A DNA stretch of 64,000 nt, taken from Lachnospiraceae bacterium. GTDB taxonomy: Bacteria; Bacillota; Clostridia; Lachnospirales; Lachnospiraceae. The translations under genes and the position numbers were made by a program. Positions 54,163 to 60,215 of the stretch are shown here, one piece after another. Under the pieces are notes generated by a model. That model ran no database searches and had not been told where the DNA came from. It was given only the letters and a program-made list of their open reading frames with translations. Within the stretch, counting starts at the first letter, position 1. Every line of letters starts with the position of its first letter. Where the stretch lies: contig JAETOL010000003.1 of NCBI GenBank assembly GCA_021771755.1, forward strand, positions 124,001 through 188,000, in the 5' to 3' direction.

Positions 54163-54348
54163 ATGAAAGTAAAATTAAACATTTTGGAGAGAGTTGTAAT
54201 TAAATTCGCTTGGCTGTTAAGTGATTTGTCGTTTAAAATCACCCAGTCAATCCATAAAAAATATGCCCCAGAACATGTTTATAATACGCATACTTATAAT
54301 GGTAAAAGCTGTAGAGAAATGGTCTTTAGCAACGAGAAAGAGTCCTAA
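54163..54348 (+). CDS. Small hypothetical protein, element cassette
   Basis: 61 aa. N-terminal amphipathic/hydrophobic stretch (ILERVVIKFAWLLSDLSF), a basic middle and KEYAPEHVYNTHTYNGK-like polar part; not assigned to a family. GCAGGAGG lies before ATG 54163. Its last two codons and stop (GAG TCC TAA) form the first arm and loop of the terminator at 54340. Confidence 0.65.
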   Translation: MKVKLNILERVVIKFAWLLSDLSFKITQSIHKKYAPEHVYNTHTYNGKSCREMVFSNEKES

Positions 54349-54366
54349 CAAGGGCTCTTTCTTTTT
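54340..54366 (+). terminator. Terminator with embedded stop codon
   Basis: GAGTCC-TAACAA-GGGCTC-TTTCTTTTT; the TAA of the loop is the stop codon of the gene at 54163. Same form at 56224 and 58048. Confidence 0.85.
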
Positions 54367-54476
54367 ATCCTAGATTAGAAATCGTACGGAGGTTACGGAA
54401 AAACATGCTATTTTGATATTTGAAAAATTGCCCGAGAGGGAATTTATGAAAACTTTTTGAAAGGAGAAGGAATAAA

Positions 54477-54698
54477 ATGCAAGCTATTATTTTCTTAGCA
54501 ATCGGGATTGTGGTCGGATGTATCTTATCAAGATTCATTCCAAAGAAGATTGTCGGTACACTTCGGGTCGATAGATCAGATCCGGACAGCGGACCATATT
54601 TGTTTCTGGAGCTTACACATGGTGGTATGGAAACAATAAAAAAGAAAAAATATGTGTTGTTTGAGGTTAATCTGAAAAGTTATATTCCGCATGAATAA
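54477..54698 (+). CDS. Small phage membrane protein
   Basis: 73 aa. One N-terminal membrane helix (IIFLAIGIVVGCILSRF), then GTLRVDRSDPDSGPYLFLEL and a KKKYVLFEVNL end. The LRxDRSDPDxxPYLFLEL motif is a recurrent small protein of Firmicute phages of unknown function. ATG 54477 follows GAAAGGAGAAGG. The preceding 110 bp hold a terminator tail and no gene. Confidence 0.78.
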   Translation: MQAIIFLAIGIVVGCILSRFIPKKIVGTLRVDRSDPDSGPYLFLELTHGGMETIKKKKYVLFEVNLKSYIPHE

Positions 54699-54712
54699 CA
54701 AATCCTTTTATG
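54688..54712 (+). promoter_or_regulatory. 25-bp element motif, copy 2
   Basis: CGC-N8-CA-N5-TTTTATG, starting within the last codons of the gene at 54477 and lying 37 bp before ATG 54749. Confidence 0.65.
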
Positions 54713-54748
54713 GAATCCGAAAATAGATTATTTGAAAGGAGAAACAAA

Positions 54749-55165
54749 ATGGATGAAAACAATATTAAGGAATTGTTGAGTGTAGAGATTGCTGAGGAGA
54801 TTCAGGCTTTATCTACTCTGGCATCCGGAAGTAAAGAAAAATCAACAGCGATTGATGATTTGACGAAGCTGTATAAACTGAGAATCGAGGAAAACAAGAG
54901 CGAATGGGACGCTGATGAAAAGTATAATCGTCGTGTGATGGAAGATGAATCCAACGTACGAGATGATGAAGTGAAGCGTGTCCAGATTGCGGAACAGGTC
55001 AAGGATCGATATTTCAGACTGGGTATAGCTGCGGCAGAACTTATGATACCGTTGATGTTCTACGGCGTATGGATGAAAAAGGGATTTAAGTTTGAGGAAA
55101 CAGGAACGTATACTTCAACAACATTCAGAGGATTGTTCAATCGTTTTAGACCGACAAAAAAGTAA
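54749..55165 (+). CDS. Phage-type hypothetical protein with C-terminal hydrophobic part
   Basis: 138 aa. A charged, helical first two thirds (EELLSVEIAEEIQALSTLASGSKEK, quoted in part as EIAEEIQALSTLASGSKEK) that looks like a coiled coil, then ELMIPLMFYGVWMKKGFKFEE with one short hydrophobic segment. Similar proteins occur next to minor structural genes in Firmicute phages (from memory, tentative). ATG 54749 follows AAAGGAGAAAC. Confidence 0.65.
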   Translation: MDENNIKELLSVEIAEEIQALSTLASGSKEKSTAIDDLTKLYKLRIEENKSEWDADEKYNRRVMEDESNVRDDEVKRVQIAEQVKDRYFRLGIAAAELMIPLMFYGVWMKKGFKFEETGTYTSTTFRGLFNRFRPTKK

Positions 55166-55221
55166 ATATTGAGATTCTGAACGGGAGGCGTGCGAATTGC
55201 ATTGCCTCTTCGTTTTTCTTC

Positions 55222-55246
55222 GCCAATAATACATTGCTTTTTATGA
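55222..55246 (+). promoter_or_regulatory. 25-bp element motif, copy 3
   Basis: CGC-N8-CA-N5-TTTTATG (CGCC at the start). It follows an AGGC/GCCT hairpin and T-run at about 55185-55218 and lies 88 bp before ATG 55335. Confidence 0.6.
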
Positions 55247-55334
55247 GAGAATAAAGCTTTATCTCTTGAACTGAAGTTACCAGTTTGTGTACAATATGTA
55301 TATAAGCTGGACAGTAGAAAGGAGATATTTAGCT

Positions 55335-55562
55335 ATGAGTATTTTTAACGAAGAGCAAATTAAAGCAATGTTCAGTAGAGAGTATATCTGTCGTGAATGC
55401 GGAAGGATTATGGAGTTTGAGGATGAATGGGAAGACGCGTTAGTTTGTCCCCATTGCGGTCATAGTGTAGAGTTAGATAGATATGGCTGTGAAAATGATG
55501 AAGAATATGAGAACTTATATCCTACACGAGAAGAAGTATTGGGAAGTGCTGACGAGGAATAA
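55335..55562 (+). CDS. Acidic zinc-ribbon protein
   Basis: 75 aa. CRECGRIMEFEDEWEDALVCPHCGH has two CxxC knuckles (CRECG and CPHCG), the rest very acidic (ENDEEYENLYPTREEVLG). Likely a small zinc-binding adaptor. ATG 55335 follows GAAAGGAGA; the upstream frame from 55287 lacks a ribosome site. Third zinc-ribbon protein within 2.6 kb. Confidence 0.72.
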   Translation: MSIFNEEQIKAMFSREYICRECGRIMEFEDEWEDALVCPHCGHSVELDRYGCENDEEYENLYPTREEVLGSADEE

Positions 55563-55657
55563 TAAGTTTGCAGAAAGTTAGATAATTAAAAACATAAGCT
55601 AAGGGAAAGGGTCTTGGAGAAATCTGAGGCTCTTTCTTTTTTGTCCAGGAGCAGATT

Positions 55658-56017
55658 ATGAGATACCATTATAAGAAACCGGGAATTTACTTATCGATGT
55701 ACGGCAGAATTTATATTTGTGAGCATCCGGTTTACAATAGCTGTACATTATTTGAAATTGGAGATAAAGGACTGGCTGTTATACAGCAAAGATTTGATGT
55801 GGACACAAAAAGCACCTGGTGGGGAGAGGTGGATCCATGGCTGACCGATGATTTATATTTGCACCCCCAATTTAAGCAATATTTTGATAGGCGTGCCGGA
55901 ACGTGTACGGACGGATTATATCCAACGGTTACAGTCCGGCAAATTATGTGGGCATTGAAAATGAAGCCCATTAAAAGAGAACGATGGGAAACCGTTTTTG
56001 ACAGACGAGATATTTAG
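55658..56017 (+). CDS. Hypothetical phage-like protein
   Basis: 119 aa, cytosolic, rich in aromatic residues (TKSTWWGEVDPWLTDD, FDRRAGTCTDGLYP). No family recognised. ATG 55658 follows CAGGAGCAG. The end overlaps the start of motif copy 4 by nothing but 1-2 bp, showing the tight packing of the element. Confidence 0.6.
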   Translation: MRYHYKKPGIYLSMYGRIYICEHPVYNSCTLFEIGDKGLAVIQQRFDVDTKSTWWGEVDPWLTDDLYLHPQFKQYFDRRAGTCTDGLYPTVTVRQIMWALKMKPIKRERWETVFDRRDI

Positions 56018-56018
56018 A

Positions 56019-56043
56019 CGCAAAATCTACAACTCCTTTTATG
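56019..56043 (+). promoter_or_regulatory. 25-bp element motif, copy 4
   Basis: CGC-N8-CA-N5-TTTTATG, directly after the stop of the gene at 55658 and 34 bp before ATG 56077. Confidence 0.65.
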
Positions 56044-56076
56044 AAAAATATACGTTTTTACGGAAGGAGAAAATTT

Positions 56077-56232
56077 ATGAGTACAACAGAAAGACATTTA
56101 AGCAACAAGATTCGTATGTTTGAGGACATGCTATTGCGTAGCAAAAACAACTATGAAATTGAAACTCTAAGAAACGAATTAACGAAAATGCGTATATCAT
56201 TACAAAAAATGCGATATGTGAAGGAGTCCTAA
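56077..56232 (+). CDS. Very small helical protein
   Basis: 51 aa, mostly one amphipathic helix (NKIRMFEDMLLRSKNNYEIE). ATG 56077 follows GAAGGAGAA. Ends in GAG TCC TAA, which is part of the terminator at 56224. No family recognised. The ATG at 56041 is in frame but belongs to the 25-bp motif. Confidence 0.6.
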   Translation: MSTTERHLSNKIRMFEDMLLRSKNNYEIETLRNELTKMRISLQKMRYVKES

Positions 56233-56250
56233 CGGGGCTCTTTCTTTTTT
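56224..56250 (+). terminator. Terminator with embedded stop codon
   Basis: GAGTCC-TAACG-GGGCTC-TTTCTTTTTT; the TAA is the stop of the gene at 56077. Motif copy 5 begins 4 bp later. Confidence 0.85.
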
Positions 56251-56253
56251 CTT

Positions 56254-56278
56254 CGCATAAATTCCATCGTCTATTATG
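56254..56278 (+). promoter_or_regulatory. 25-bp element motif, copy 5
   Basis: CGC-N8-CA-N5-TATTATG, 34 bp before ATG 56312, right behind the preceding terminator. Confidence 0.7.
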
Positions 56279-56311
56279 AAACCTATATGGATTTGAAAGG
56301 AGCAAAGGAGC

Positions 56312-56530
56312 ATGGACGAAGTGAAAATTGTATCTAAATTCACGAGGAGTGTGATTTCCAAGCTAATAAAGGCGATGCTACATAAAAAGCTTGGGTATAA
56401 TGTTGATATTCAACTGAATGGGGTGAACGTCACTATTATGGACGGAAAAACACATGTTCATCTGGATATAGATGCGGAATTGGATAAGGACGAACTTGTT
56501 AAGATCCTGAAAAACATTGGTTTGAATTAA
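56312..56530 (+). CDS. Small hypothetical protein
   Basis: 72 aa with the pattern of a small alpha/beta fold: SVISKLIKAMLHKKLGYNVDI, then VNVTIMDGKTHVHLDIDAEL. It resembles small phage proteins of unknown role. ATG 56312 follows GGAGCAAAGGAGC. A perfect hairpin terminator starts 6 bp after its stop. Confidence 0.65.
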   Translation: MDEVKIVSKFTRSVISKLIKAMLHKKLGYNVDIQLNGVNVTIMDGKTHVHLDIDAELDKDELVKILKNIGLN

Positions 56531-56536
56531 GAGATT

Positions 56537-56561
56537 GAGCCGACAGCGGCTCTTTCTTTTT
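56537..56561 (+). terminator. Element-type terminator before the tRNA-like gene
   Basis: GAGCCG-ACAG-CGGCTC followed by TTTCTTTTTC. Motif copy 6 begins 4 bp later. Confidence 0.85.
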
Positions 56562-56564
56562 CTT

Positions 56565-56589
56565 CGCAAAAAATACAATGTCTATTATG
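56565..56589 (+). promoter_or_regulatory. 25-bp element motif, copy 6 (before the tRNA-like gene)
   Basis: CGC-N8-CA-N5-TATTATG, identical to copy 8 over all 25 bases. It ends 2 bp before the tRNA-like gene at 56592. Confidence 0.75.
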
Positions 56590-56591
56590 GA

Positions 56592-56662
56592 GAGACAGTT
56601 AGCTCAGTTGGTAGAGCACCGCGCTTCTGTGGAAGTCATCGGTTCGATTCCGATACTGGCTC
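56592..56662 (+). tRNA. tRNA-His-like gene with shortened anticodon arm
   Basis: 71 nt. The D arm GCTC-AGTTGGTA-GAGC and T arm ATCGG-TTCGATT-CCGAT are perfect. The acceptor AGACAGT/ACTGGCT pairs with one A-G mismatch, extended by G(-1):C73, the tRNA-His identity pair. GTG is present in the middle. With the normal variable loop AAGTC, however, the anticodon stem CCGCG/TGTGG closes only a CTTC loop, three bases short of the usual seven. CCA is not encoded. It may be a degenerate tRNA, an unusual active tRNA or a tRNA mimic. Confidence 0.75.
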
Positions 56663-56705
56663 TCTTTTATTTTTATTCAAGTCGAAAGGAGAAAACGAAA
56701 ATGAT

Positions 56706-57023
56706 ATGAGCATTGAGCAATTTGAGTTGATTATGTGCGATATGTATCAGATGGATGCATGGATGCCGAATCCTGTCTTTGATAAGTATGAATTTGCTAA
56801 AAGCAGCTATTCGCAATGGGCGATTAGTGAATTCGGAAATTATCTTGTACGGTCACTCTATCCAAGAACGGAAGGAACAATTGATGAGTTTATTAATATG
56901 GCAGAAAAGTTTATCGGGAAAATGGATTATTATTCTACAATTAACTCTGCCAATAGCAGGATGTTTTCAATAGCACGAAATACAGTTGCTGACATTCAGG
57001 ATATGCTTCGGGCTATGAAATAA
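56706..57023 (+). CDS. Hypothetical protein, paralogue of 58093 gene
   Basis: 105 aa, all-helical, no signal. The stretches SYSQWAISEFGNYL, FINMAEKFIGKMDYY and FSIARNTVADI line up with SWSKENIRKQAYARWTVDE..., ENFIIKIEYLL and FTIAENTAENL of the protein at 58093. So this small family has two members in the element. ATG 56706 follows GTCGAAAGGAG. Function unknown. Confidence 0.65.
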   Translation: MSIEQFELIMCDMYQMDAWMPNPVFDKYEFAKSSYSQWAISEFGNYLVRSLYPRTEGTIDEFINMAEKFIGKMDYYSTINSANSRMFSIARNTVADIQDMLRAMK

Positions 57024-57047
57024 AACGCAAATTGAAAGGGGAAGATC

Positions 57048-57842
57048 ATGAGAAACAAAGATGCAATAATGTTATATCTAAAACGAGGTTCACCGACTAT
57101 TTTGACCTGTATTGGTGCCATCGGTGTTGTTGCCACTTCAGCTATGGCCGTTCATGCTACACCAAAGGCACTTAAGCTGATTCATAAGAATAGCCGGATA
57201 GAACACAATGGAGATCCTTACGCATACACAAAAACTGAAGCTATTCGATCAGCATGGAAATGTTATATTCCGTCTGTCCTAATCGGAACGTCTACAATCG
57301 TATGTATATTTGGGGCGAATGTTCTAAAACATCATCAACAGGCAGCACTGACAAGCGCATATGCGTTGGTTAATAATGCCTATCAGGAATATCGCAGCAA
57401 GGTAAAAGAATTATACGGCGAAGAAACACATCAAAGAATTGTAGATTCTATTGCGAAAGACAGGTGTAAGGATGTCTATATTTCCTCACCGGGGATTTTC
57501 AATAGTAGTTCTTTGGATTTTGATGATCATGATCCAGAAGATAACCGATTATTTTACGATTCATTTTCAAAAAGATATTTTGAAAGCTCCATTATTCGAG
57601 TTATTGAAGCAGAATACCACCTGAATCGTAATTGGTGGTTAGGAGCTGGGATTTGCCTTAATGATTTTTATGAATTACTCGGTCTGGACGGCATTGATGG
57701 GGGCGATGAACTTAGCTGGTTTCCGGAAGATGGAATTAATTGGGTAGATTTCAATCATCATAAAACAGTATTGGATGACGGTCTTGAGATATATGTGATC
57801 GAATTTGTTTTTACTCCGAGGCTGGCAACCGAGTTTGATTGA
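57048..57842 (+). CDS. DUF6353-like membrane protein 1
   Basis: 264 aa. Two hydrophobic helices: TCIGAIGVVATSAMAVHATPK (about 19-39) and IPSVLIGTSTIVCIFGANVL (about 78-97), then a cytosolic ALTSAYALVNNAYQEYRSKVKE helix and an acidic domain. The same layout and motifs recur at 60215 and 62522. By memory this is the DUF6353 phage family; function unknown. ATG 57048 follows GAAAGGGGAAG. It is the most diverged of the three, lacking the HSPEIL lead-in. Confidence 0.78.
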   Translation: MRNKDAIMLYLKRGSPTILTCIGAIGVVATSAMAVHATPKALKLIHKNSRIEHNGDPYAYTKTEAIRSAWKCYIPSVLIGTSTIVCIFGANVLKHHQQAALTSAYALVNNAYQEYRSKVKELYGEETHQRIVDSIAKDRCKDVYISSPGIFNSSSLDFDDHDPEDNRLFYDSFSKRYFESSIIRVIEAEYHLNRNWWLGAGICLNDFYELLGLDGIDGGDELSWFPEDGINWVDFNHHKTVLDDGLEIYVIEFVFTPRLATEFD

Positions 57843-57844
57843 TT

Positions 57845-57869
57845 CGCAAAATTCACAAACGCTATTATG
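57845..57869 (+). promoter_or_regulatory. 25-bp element motif, copy 7
   Basis: CGC-N8-CA-N5-TATTATG, 2 bp after the stop of the gene at 57048 and 20 bp before ATG 57889. Confidence 0.7.
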
Positions 57870-57888
57870 AAAGGAGGCTATATGCTTT

Positions 57889-58056
57889 ATGAATGGAAAG
57901 ATTATTAAAGTCATTGGATTAATTGCAACGATAGCCGGTGTGGGAGCAAATCTTATTACCGACTGGGTGAGTGAAAAGAAGATGGATGAGAAAATTGAGG
58001 AAAAGATCAATGAAGCATTGGCTGTCAGAGACAGAAAAGATGGGGAGGAGTCCTAA
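57889..58056 (+). CDS. Small single-helix membrane protein
   Basis: 55 aa. One N-terminal membrane helix (IIKVIGLIATIAGVGANLI) and a charged cytosolic tail with KKMDEKIEEKINEAL coiled-coil pattern. AAGGAGG lies 11 bp before ATG 57889. Ends GAG GAG TCC TAA inside the terminator at 58048. Small proteins of this form occur in phages as holin-like or tail-chaperone proteins; no family claimed. Confidence 0.65.
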   Translation: MNGKIIKVIGLIATIAGVGANLITDWVSEKKMDEKIEEKINEALAVRDRKDGEES

Positions 58057-58074
58057 CAAGGGCTCTTTCTTTTT
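58048..58074 (+). terminator. Terminator with embedded stop codon
   Basis: GAGTCC-TAACAA-GGGCTC-TTTCTTTTT; TAA (58054-58056) is the stop codon of the gene at 57889. Identical in stem and loop to the one at 54340. Confidence 0.88.
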
Positions 58075-58092
58075 ACTTTTGAGGACAAGCCT

Positions 58093-58383
58093 ATGAACGA
58101 AGACGCAATCCAAAAAATTCTGAATTATGAAAAAGAGTTTTTGTTTGAACCTTACTCGTGTTGGTCAAAAGAAAACATTCGGAAACAAGCTTATGCGAGA
58201 TGGACCGTTGATGAGATACTAATATCTATCATGGATCATCCTTTTACAGAACCGGAACTGATTGTAGAAAACTTTATTATCAAAATCGAATATTTACTAC
58301 ATATTTCAGAAAATGCGACAGCAAATACTATATTCACAATTGCTGAAAATACGGCCGAGAATCTTCTCGGTCTTATTTTATAA
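58093..58383 (+). CDS. Hypothetical protein, paralogue of 56706 gene
   Basis: 96 aa, helical. It aligns with the protein at 56706 over its whole length by eye (YARWTVDE, TEPELIVENFIIKIEYL, IFTIAENTAENL). Ribosome site GAGGACAAG before ATG 58093. The gene is followed after 35 bp by the first DGR-type variable protein. Function unknown. Confidence 0.62.
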   Translation: MNEDAIQKILNYEKEFLFEPYSCWSKENIRKQAYARWTVDEILISIMDHPFTEPELIVENFIIKIEYLLHISENATANTIFTIAENTAENLLGLIL

Positions 58384-58418
58384 CCACAAAACTTTAATTT
58401 GAAAGGAGAAACAAGAAT

Positions 58419-59285
58419 ATGGAAAGAAAATTTAACAACTACAGAGGATTGGAAACAACAGCGGTTTGTAATCTCATGAAACAGATGATTAAACGTGGGG
58501 CGACTGATGAGGAATTGCTTAAAGTTGTCACTTATTTTGAAGCAGCAATTGATTTTGATGCCGCAAACATTCGACTTAATGATGCTGCGCAGAAAAACGA
58601 CGTTAAAGCATTGGCAGAAAAGTATAATTCGTTCGATTGGACGGATGACATTGTGAGGTATTGCGAAGCCGATGTTGAGGCAACACAAGAAGCTATCAAC
58701 CAGCTTTTTGGTATTCCTAATGGTGTCACCGTTTCCAGAAGGCAGAAAACAAGAATTCCGATTTCCAATATCAAAGTTGGGGATCAAATCGCTATTCCGT
58801 TAAAAGGATTCGGAACGTTTCTGGCTACAGCGCACAAAGTGACCAATAATGGTGCGATGTTCATTTTTGACGGATACGTTGCGAAAAGACCAATGAATGA
58901 GAAAAACACCAACAATGGAGGATTTGAAGAGTCCGATTTGAAGCGATGGATGGACACAGAACTTCTTGCTTCTTTTCCGGATTGGATCAAATCAAGAATT
59001 TATGGTCTGACAATTCCTACAGTAGGAGAAGTTATTGGCTGGAATGATGATTGGAATAGAGAACATTTTGAAAAGGATTTTGATCAGCAGCTTCCGTTAA
59101 TGAAAGAGTGCAAAAACAGGAGTGCCTATTTTAAGAATGAGTTAGAGTGGGGATGGCTTAGAAATGCAATGAAACAGGAATATTCTTCGGCTTCCTTCGC
59201 CATTGTGTACGGCATTGGCGGTGCGAGCTGCCTCGACGCTTCGAGCTCTTGTGGGGTTCGTCCGGAATTCTGGTTGGTTAGGTGA
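58419..59285 (+). CDS. DGR-type variable protein 1 (DUF6273 domain)
   Basis: 288 aa. N-terminal helical region (about 1-95) has ATDEELLKVVTYFEAAIDFD and DDIVRYCEADVEATQEAI. From about 105 a C-type-lectin-like DUF6273 domain: GDQIAIPLKGFGTFLATA, PMNEKNTNNGGFEESDLKRW, LTIPTVGEVIG, and a C-terminal variable stretch ending CGVRPEFWLVR. No signal or membrane segment, so it is cytosolic or carried on a virion. ATG 58419 follows GAAAGGAG. Its end is a variable region (59202-59252) that differs from protein 2 in the adenine-mutagenesis pattern. Confidence 0.85.
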   Translation: MERKFNNYRGLETTAVCNLMKQMIKRGATDEELLKVVTYFEAAIDFDAANIRLNDAAQKNDVKALAEKYNSFDWTDDIVRYCEADVEATQEAINQLFGIPNGVTVSRRQKTRIPISNIKVGDQIAIPLKGFGTFLATAHKVTNNGAMFIFDGYVAKRPMNEKNTNNGGFEESDLKRWMDTELLASFPDWIKSRIYGLTIPTVGEVIGWNDDWNREHFEKDFDQQLPLMKECKNRSAYFKNELEWGWLRNAMKQEYSSASFAIVYGIGGASCLDASSSCGVRPEFWLVR

Positions 59286-59306
59286 GATCATGGGGCCTTG
59301 TGCCCC
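59202..59306 (+). other. Variable region 1 with downstream hairpin
   Basis: Codons ATT, TAC, GGC, ATT, GGT, AGC, TGC, CTC, GAC, AGC, TGT (59202-59252) differ from variable region 2 only at codon bases 1-2; the codons between (GTG, GGC, GCG, GCT TCG, TCT, GGG GTT CGT CCG) are identical and contain no A. GGGGC-CTTGT-GCCCC (59292-59306) follows 27 bp after CCG. This is the design of a DGR variable repeat with initiation-of-homing region and hairpin. Confidence 0.85.
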
Positions 59307-59351
59307 TGTTTATATTTATTAAAATTTTTTAAGTCGAAAGGAGAAAATACT

Positions 59352-60215
59352 ATGTTGAACATAACGAGAAAAGCTACTTATGATGATGTTGCAGAATCTA
59401 ACATTCGGATTGGTGATCAGATTAAGATTCCGGTTAAGGGATTTGGCGTATTTATGGCTACTGCCGAGAAGGTAACAAACGATTCTGTTTTGTTCATCTT
59501 TGATGATATTGTTGCCAGAAAGCCGATGAACGAGACTAATACCAACGAGGGTGGGTTCAAAGAATCCCAACTTTACAAGTGGTTGCAGAATACTTTGTTG
59601 CCGGCATTTCCCGAACACTTGCGCTCTATGATTTCTGAACTGACAATTCCGACTGTCGGTCAGATTGTTGGACACAGTGACGAATGGGATAACGAACATT
59701 TTGAAGGAGACAGAGATGAACAGCTTCCGCTTATGAAAGATCGAAAACATCGTATAGCGTTGTTTGAGGATGATTTCTCATGGTACTGGGTACAGAATGC
59801 TACCAAGAAAGATTGGTCTTCGGCTTGCTTCGCCTGTGTGTCCTCCTATGGCGATGCGTACTACGACAGCGCTTCGAACTCTGTTGGGGTTCGTCCGGCT
59901 TTCTGGCTGGTTAAGGATAAATCCAGGGGCCCTGTGCCCCGTAAGTCCGATCGTTTTCCGTGGGGTTTTGATTTCGGTATGGAGGACATTTTGCGTTATT
60001 GTCAGAACGATGTAAAAATTACAGAAGAATCAGTGTTAAGGATGGAAATTCTGAAGAAAGAGATCGAAAAGTTGGAGAAATATAAGCAGTACGATGAAGC
60101 AACAGCAGAAACCAAAGTGATTATGGATAGCTTTGTTCGTGCTGGTTTTTCCGATGACCAGGCATTTGATATGGTTAAATCGATGCTTATTACAGTGCTT
60201 GGAGGAATGCGATAA
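59352..60215 (+). CDS. DGR-type variable protein 2 (DUF6273 domain)
   Basis: 287 aa. The DUF6273 domain comes first (about 10-195; GDQIKIPVKGFGVFMATA, PMNETNTNEGGFKESQLYKW, variable stretch, VGVRPAFWLV), followed by a C-terminal tail with MEDILRYCQNDVKITEESV and RAGFSDDQAFDMVKSML. The tail resembles the N-terminal part of protein 1, so the two domains are in opposite order. ATG 59352 follows GTCGAAAGGAG. Its stop overlaps the next start (TAATG). No signal peptide. About half of the shared domain is identical by eye. Confidence 0.85.
   Translation: MLNITRKATYDDVAESNIRIGDQIKIPVKGFGVFMATAEKVTNDSVLFIFDDIVARKPMNETNTNEGGFKESQLYKWLQNTLLPAFPEHLRSMISELTIPTVGQIVGHSDEWDNEHFEGDRDEQLPLMKDRKHRIALFEDDFSWYWVQNATKKDWSSACFACVSSYGDAYYDSASNSVGVRPAFWLVKDKSRGPVPRKSDRFPWGFDFGMEDILRYCQNDVKITEESVLRMEILKKEIEKLEKYKQYDEATAETKVIMDSFVRAGFSDDQAFDMVKSMLITVLGGMR
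59835..59940 (+). other. Variable region 2 with downstream hairpin
   Basis: Codons TGT, TCC, TCC, TAT, GAT, TAC, TAC, GAC, AGC, AAC, GTT (59835-59885) are the counterparts of those in region 1. GGGGC-CCTGT-GCCCC (59926-59940) follows 28 bp after CCG, here inside the coding frame. An expected template would have AAY at each variable codon. Confidence 0.85.

Noticed and set aside
56041-56043. ATG at the end of the 25-bp motif taken as start codon
   Set aside because: The same TTATG occurs in copies where no frame follows (55244, 56276, 56587), and proper ribosome sites lie further downstream.
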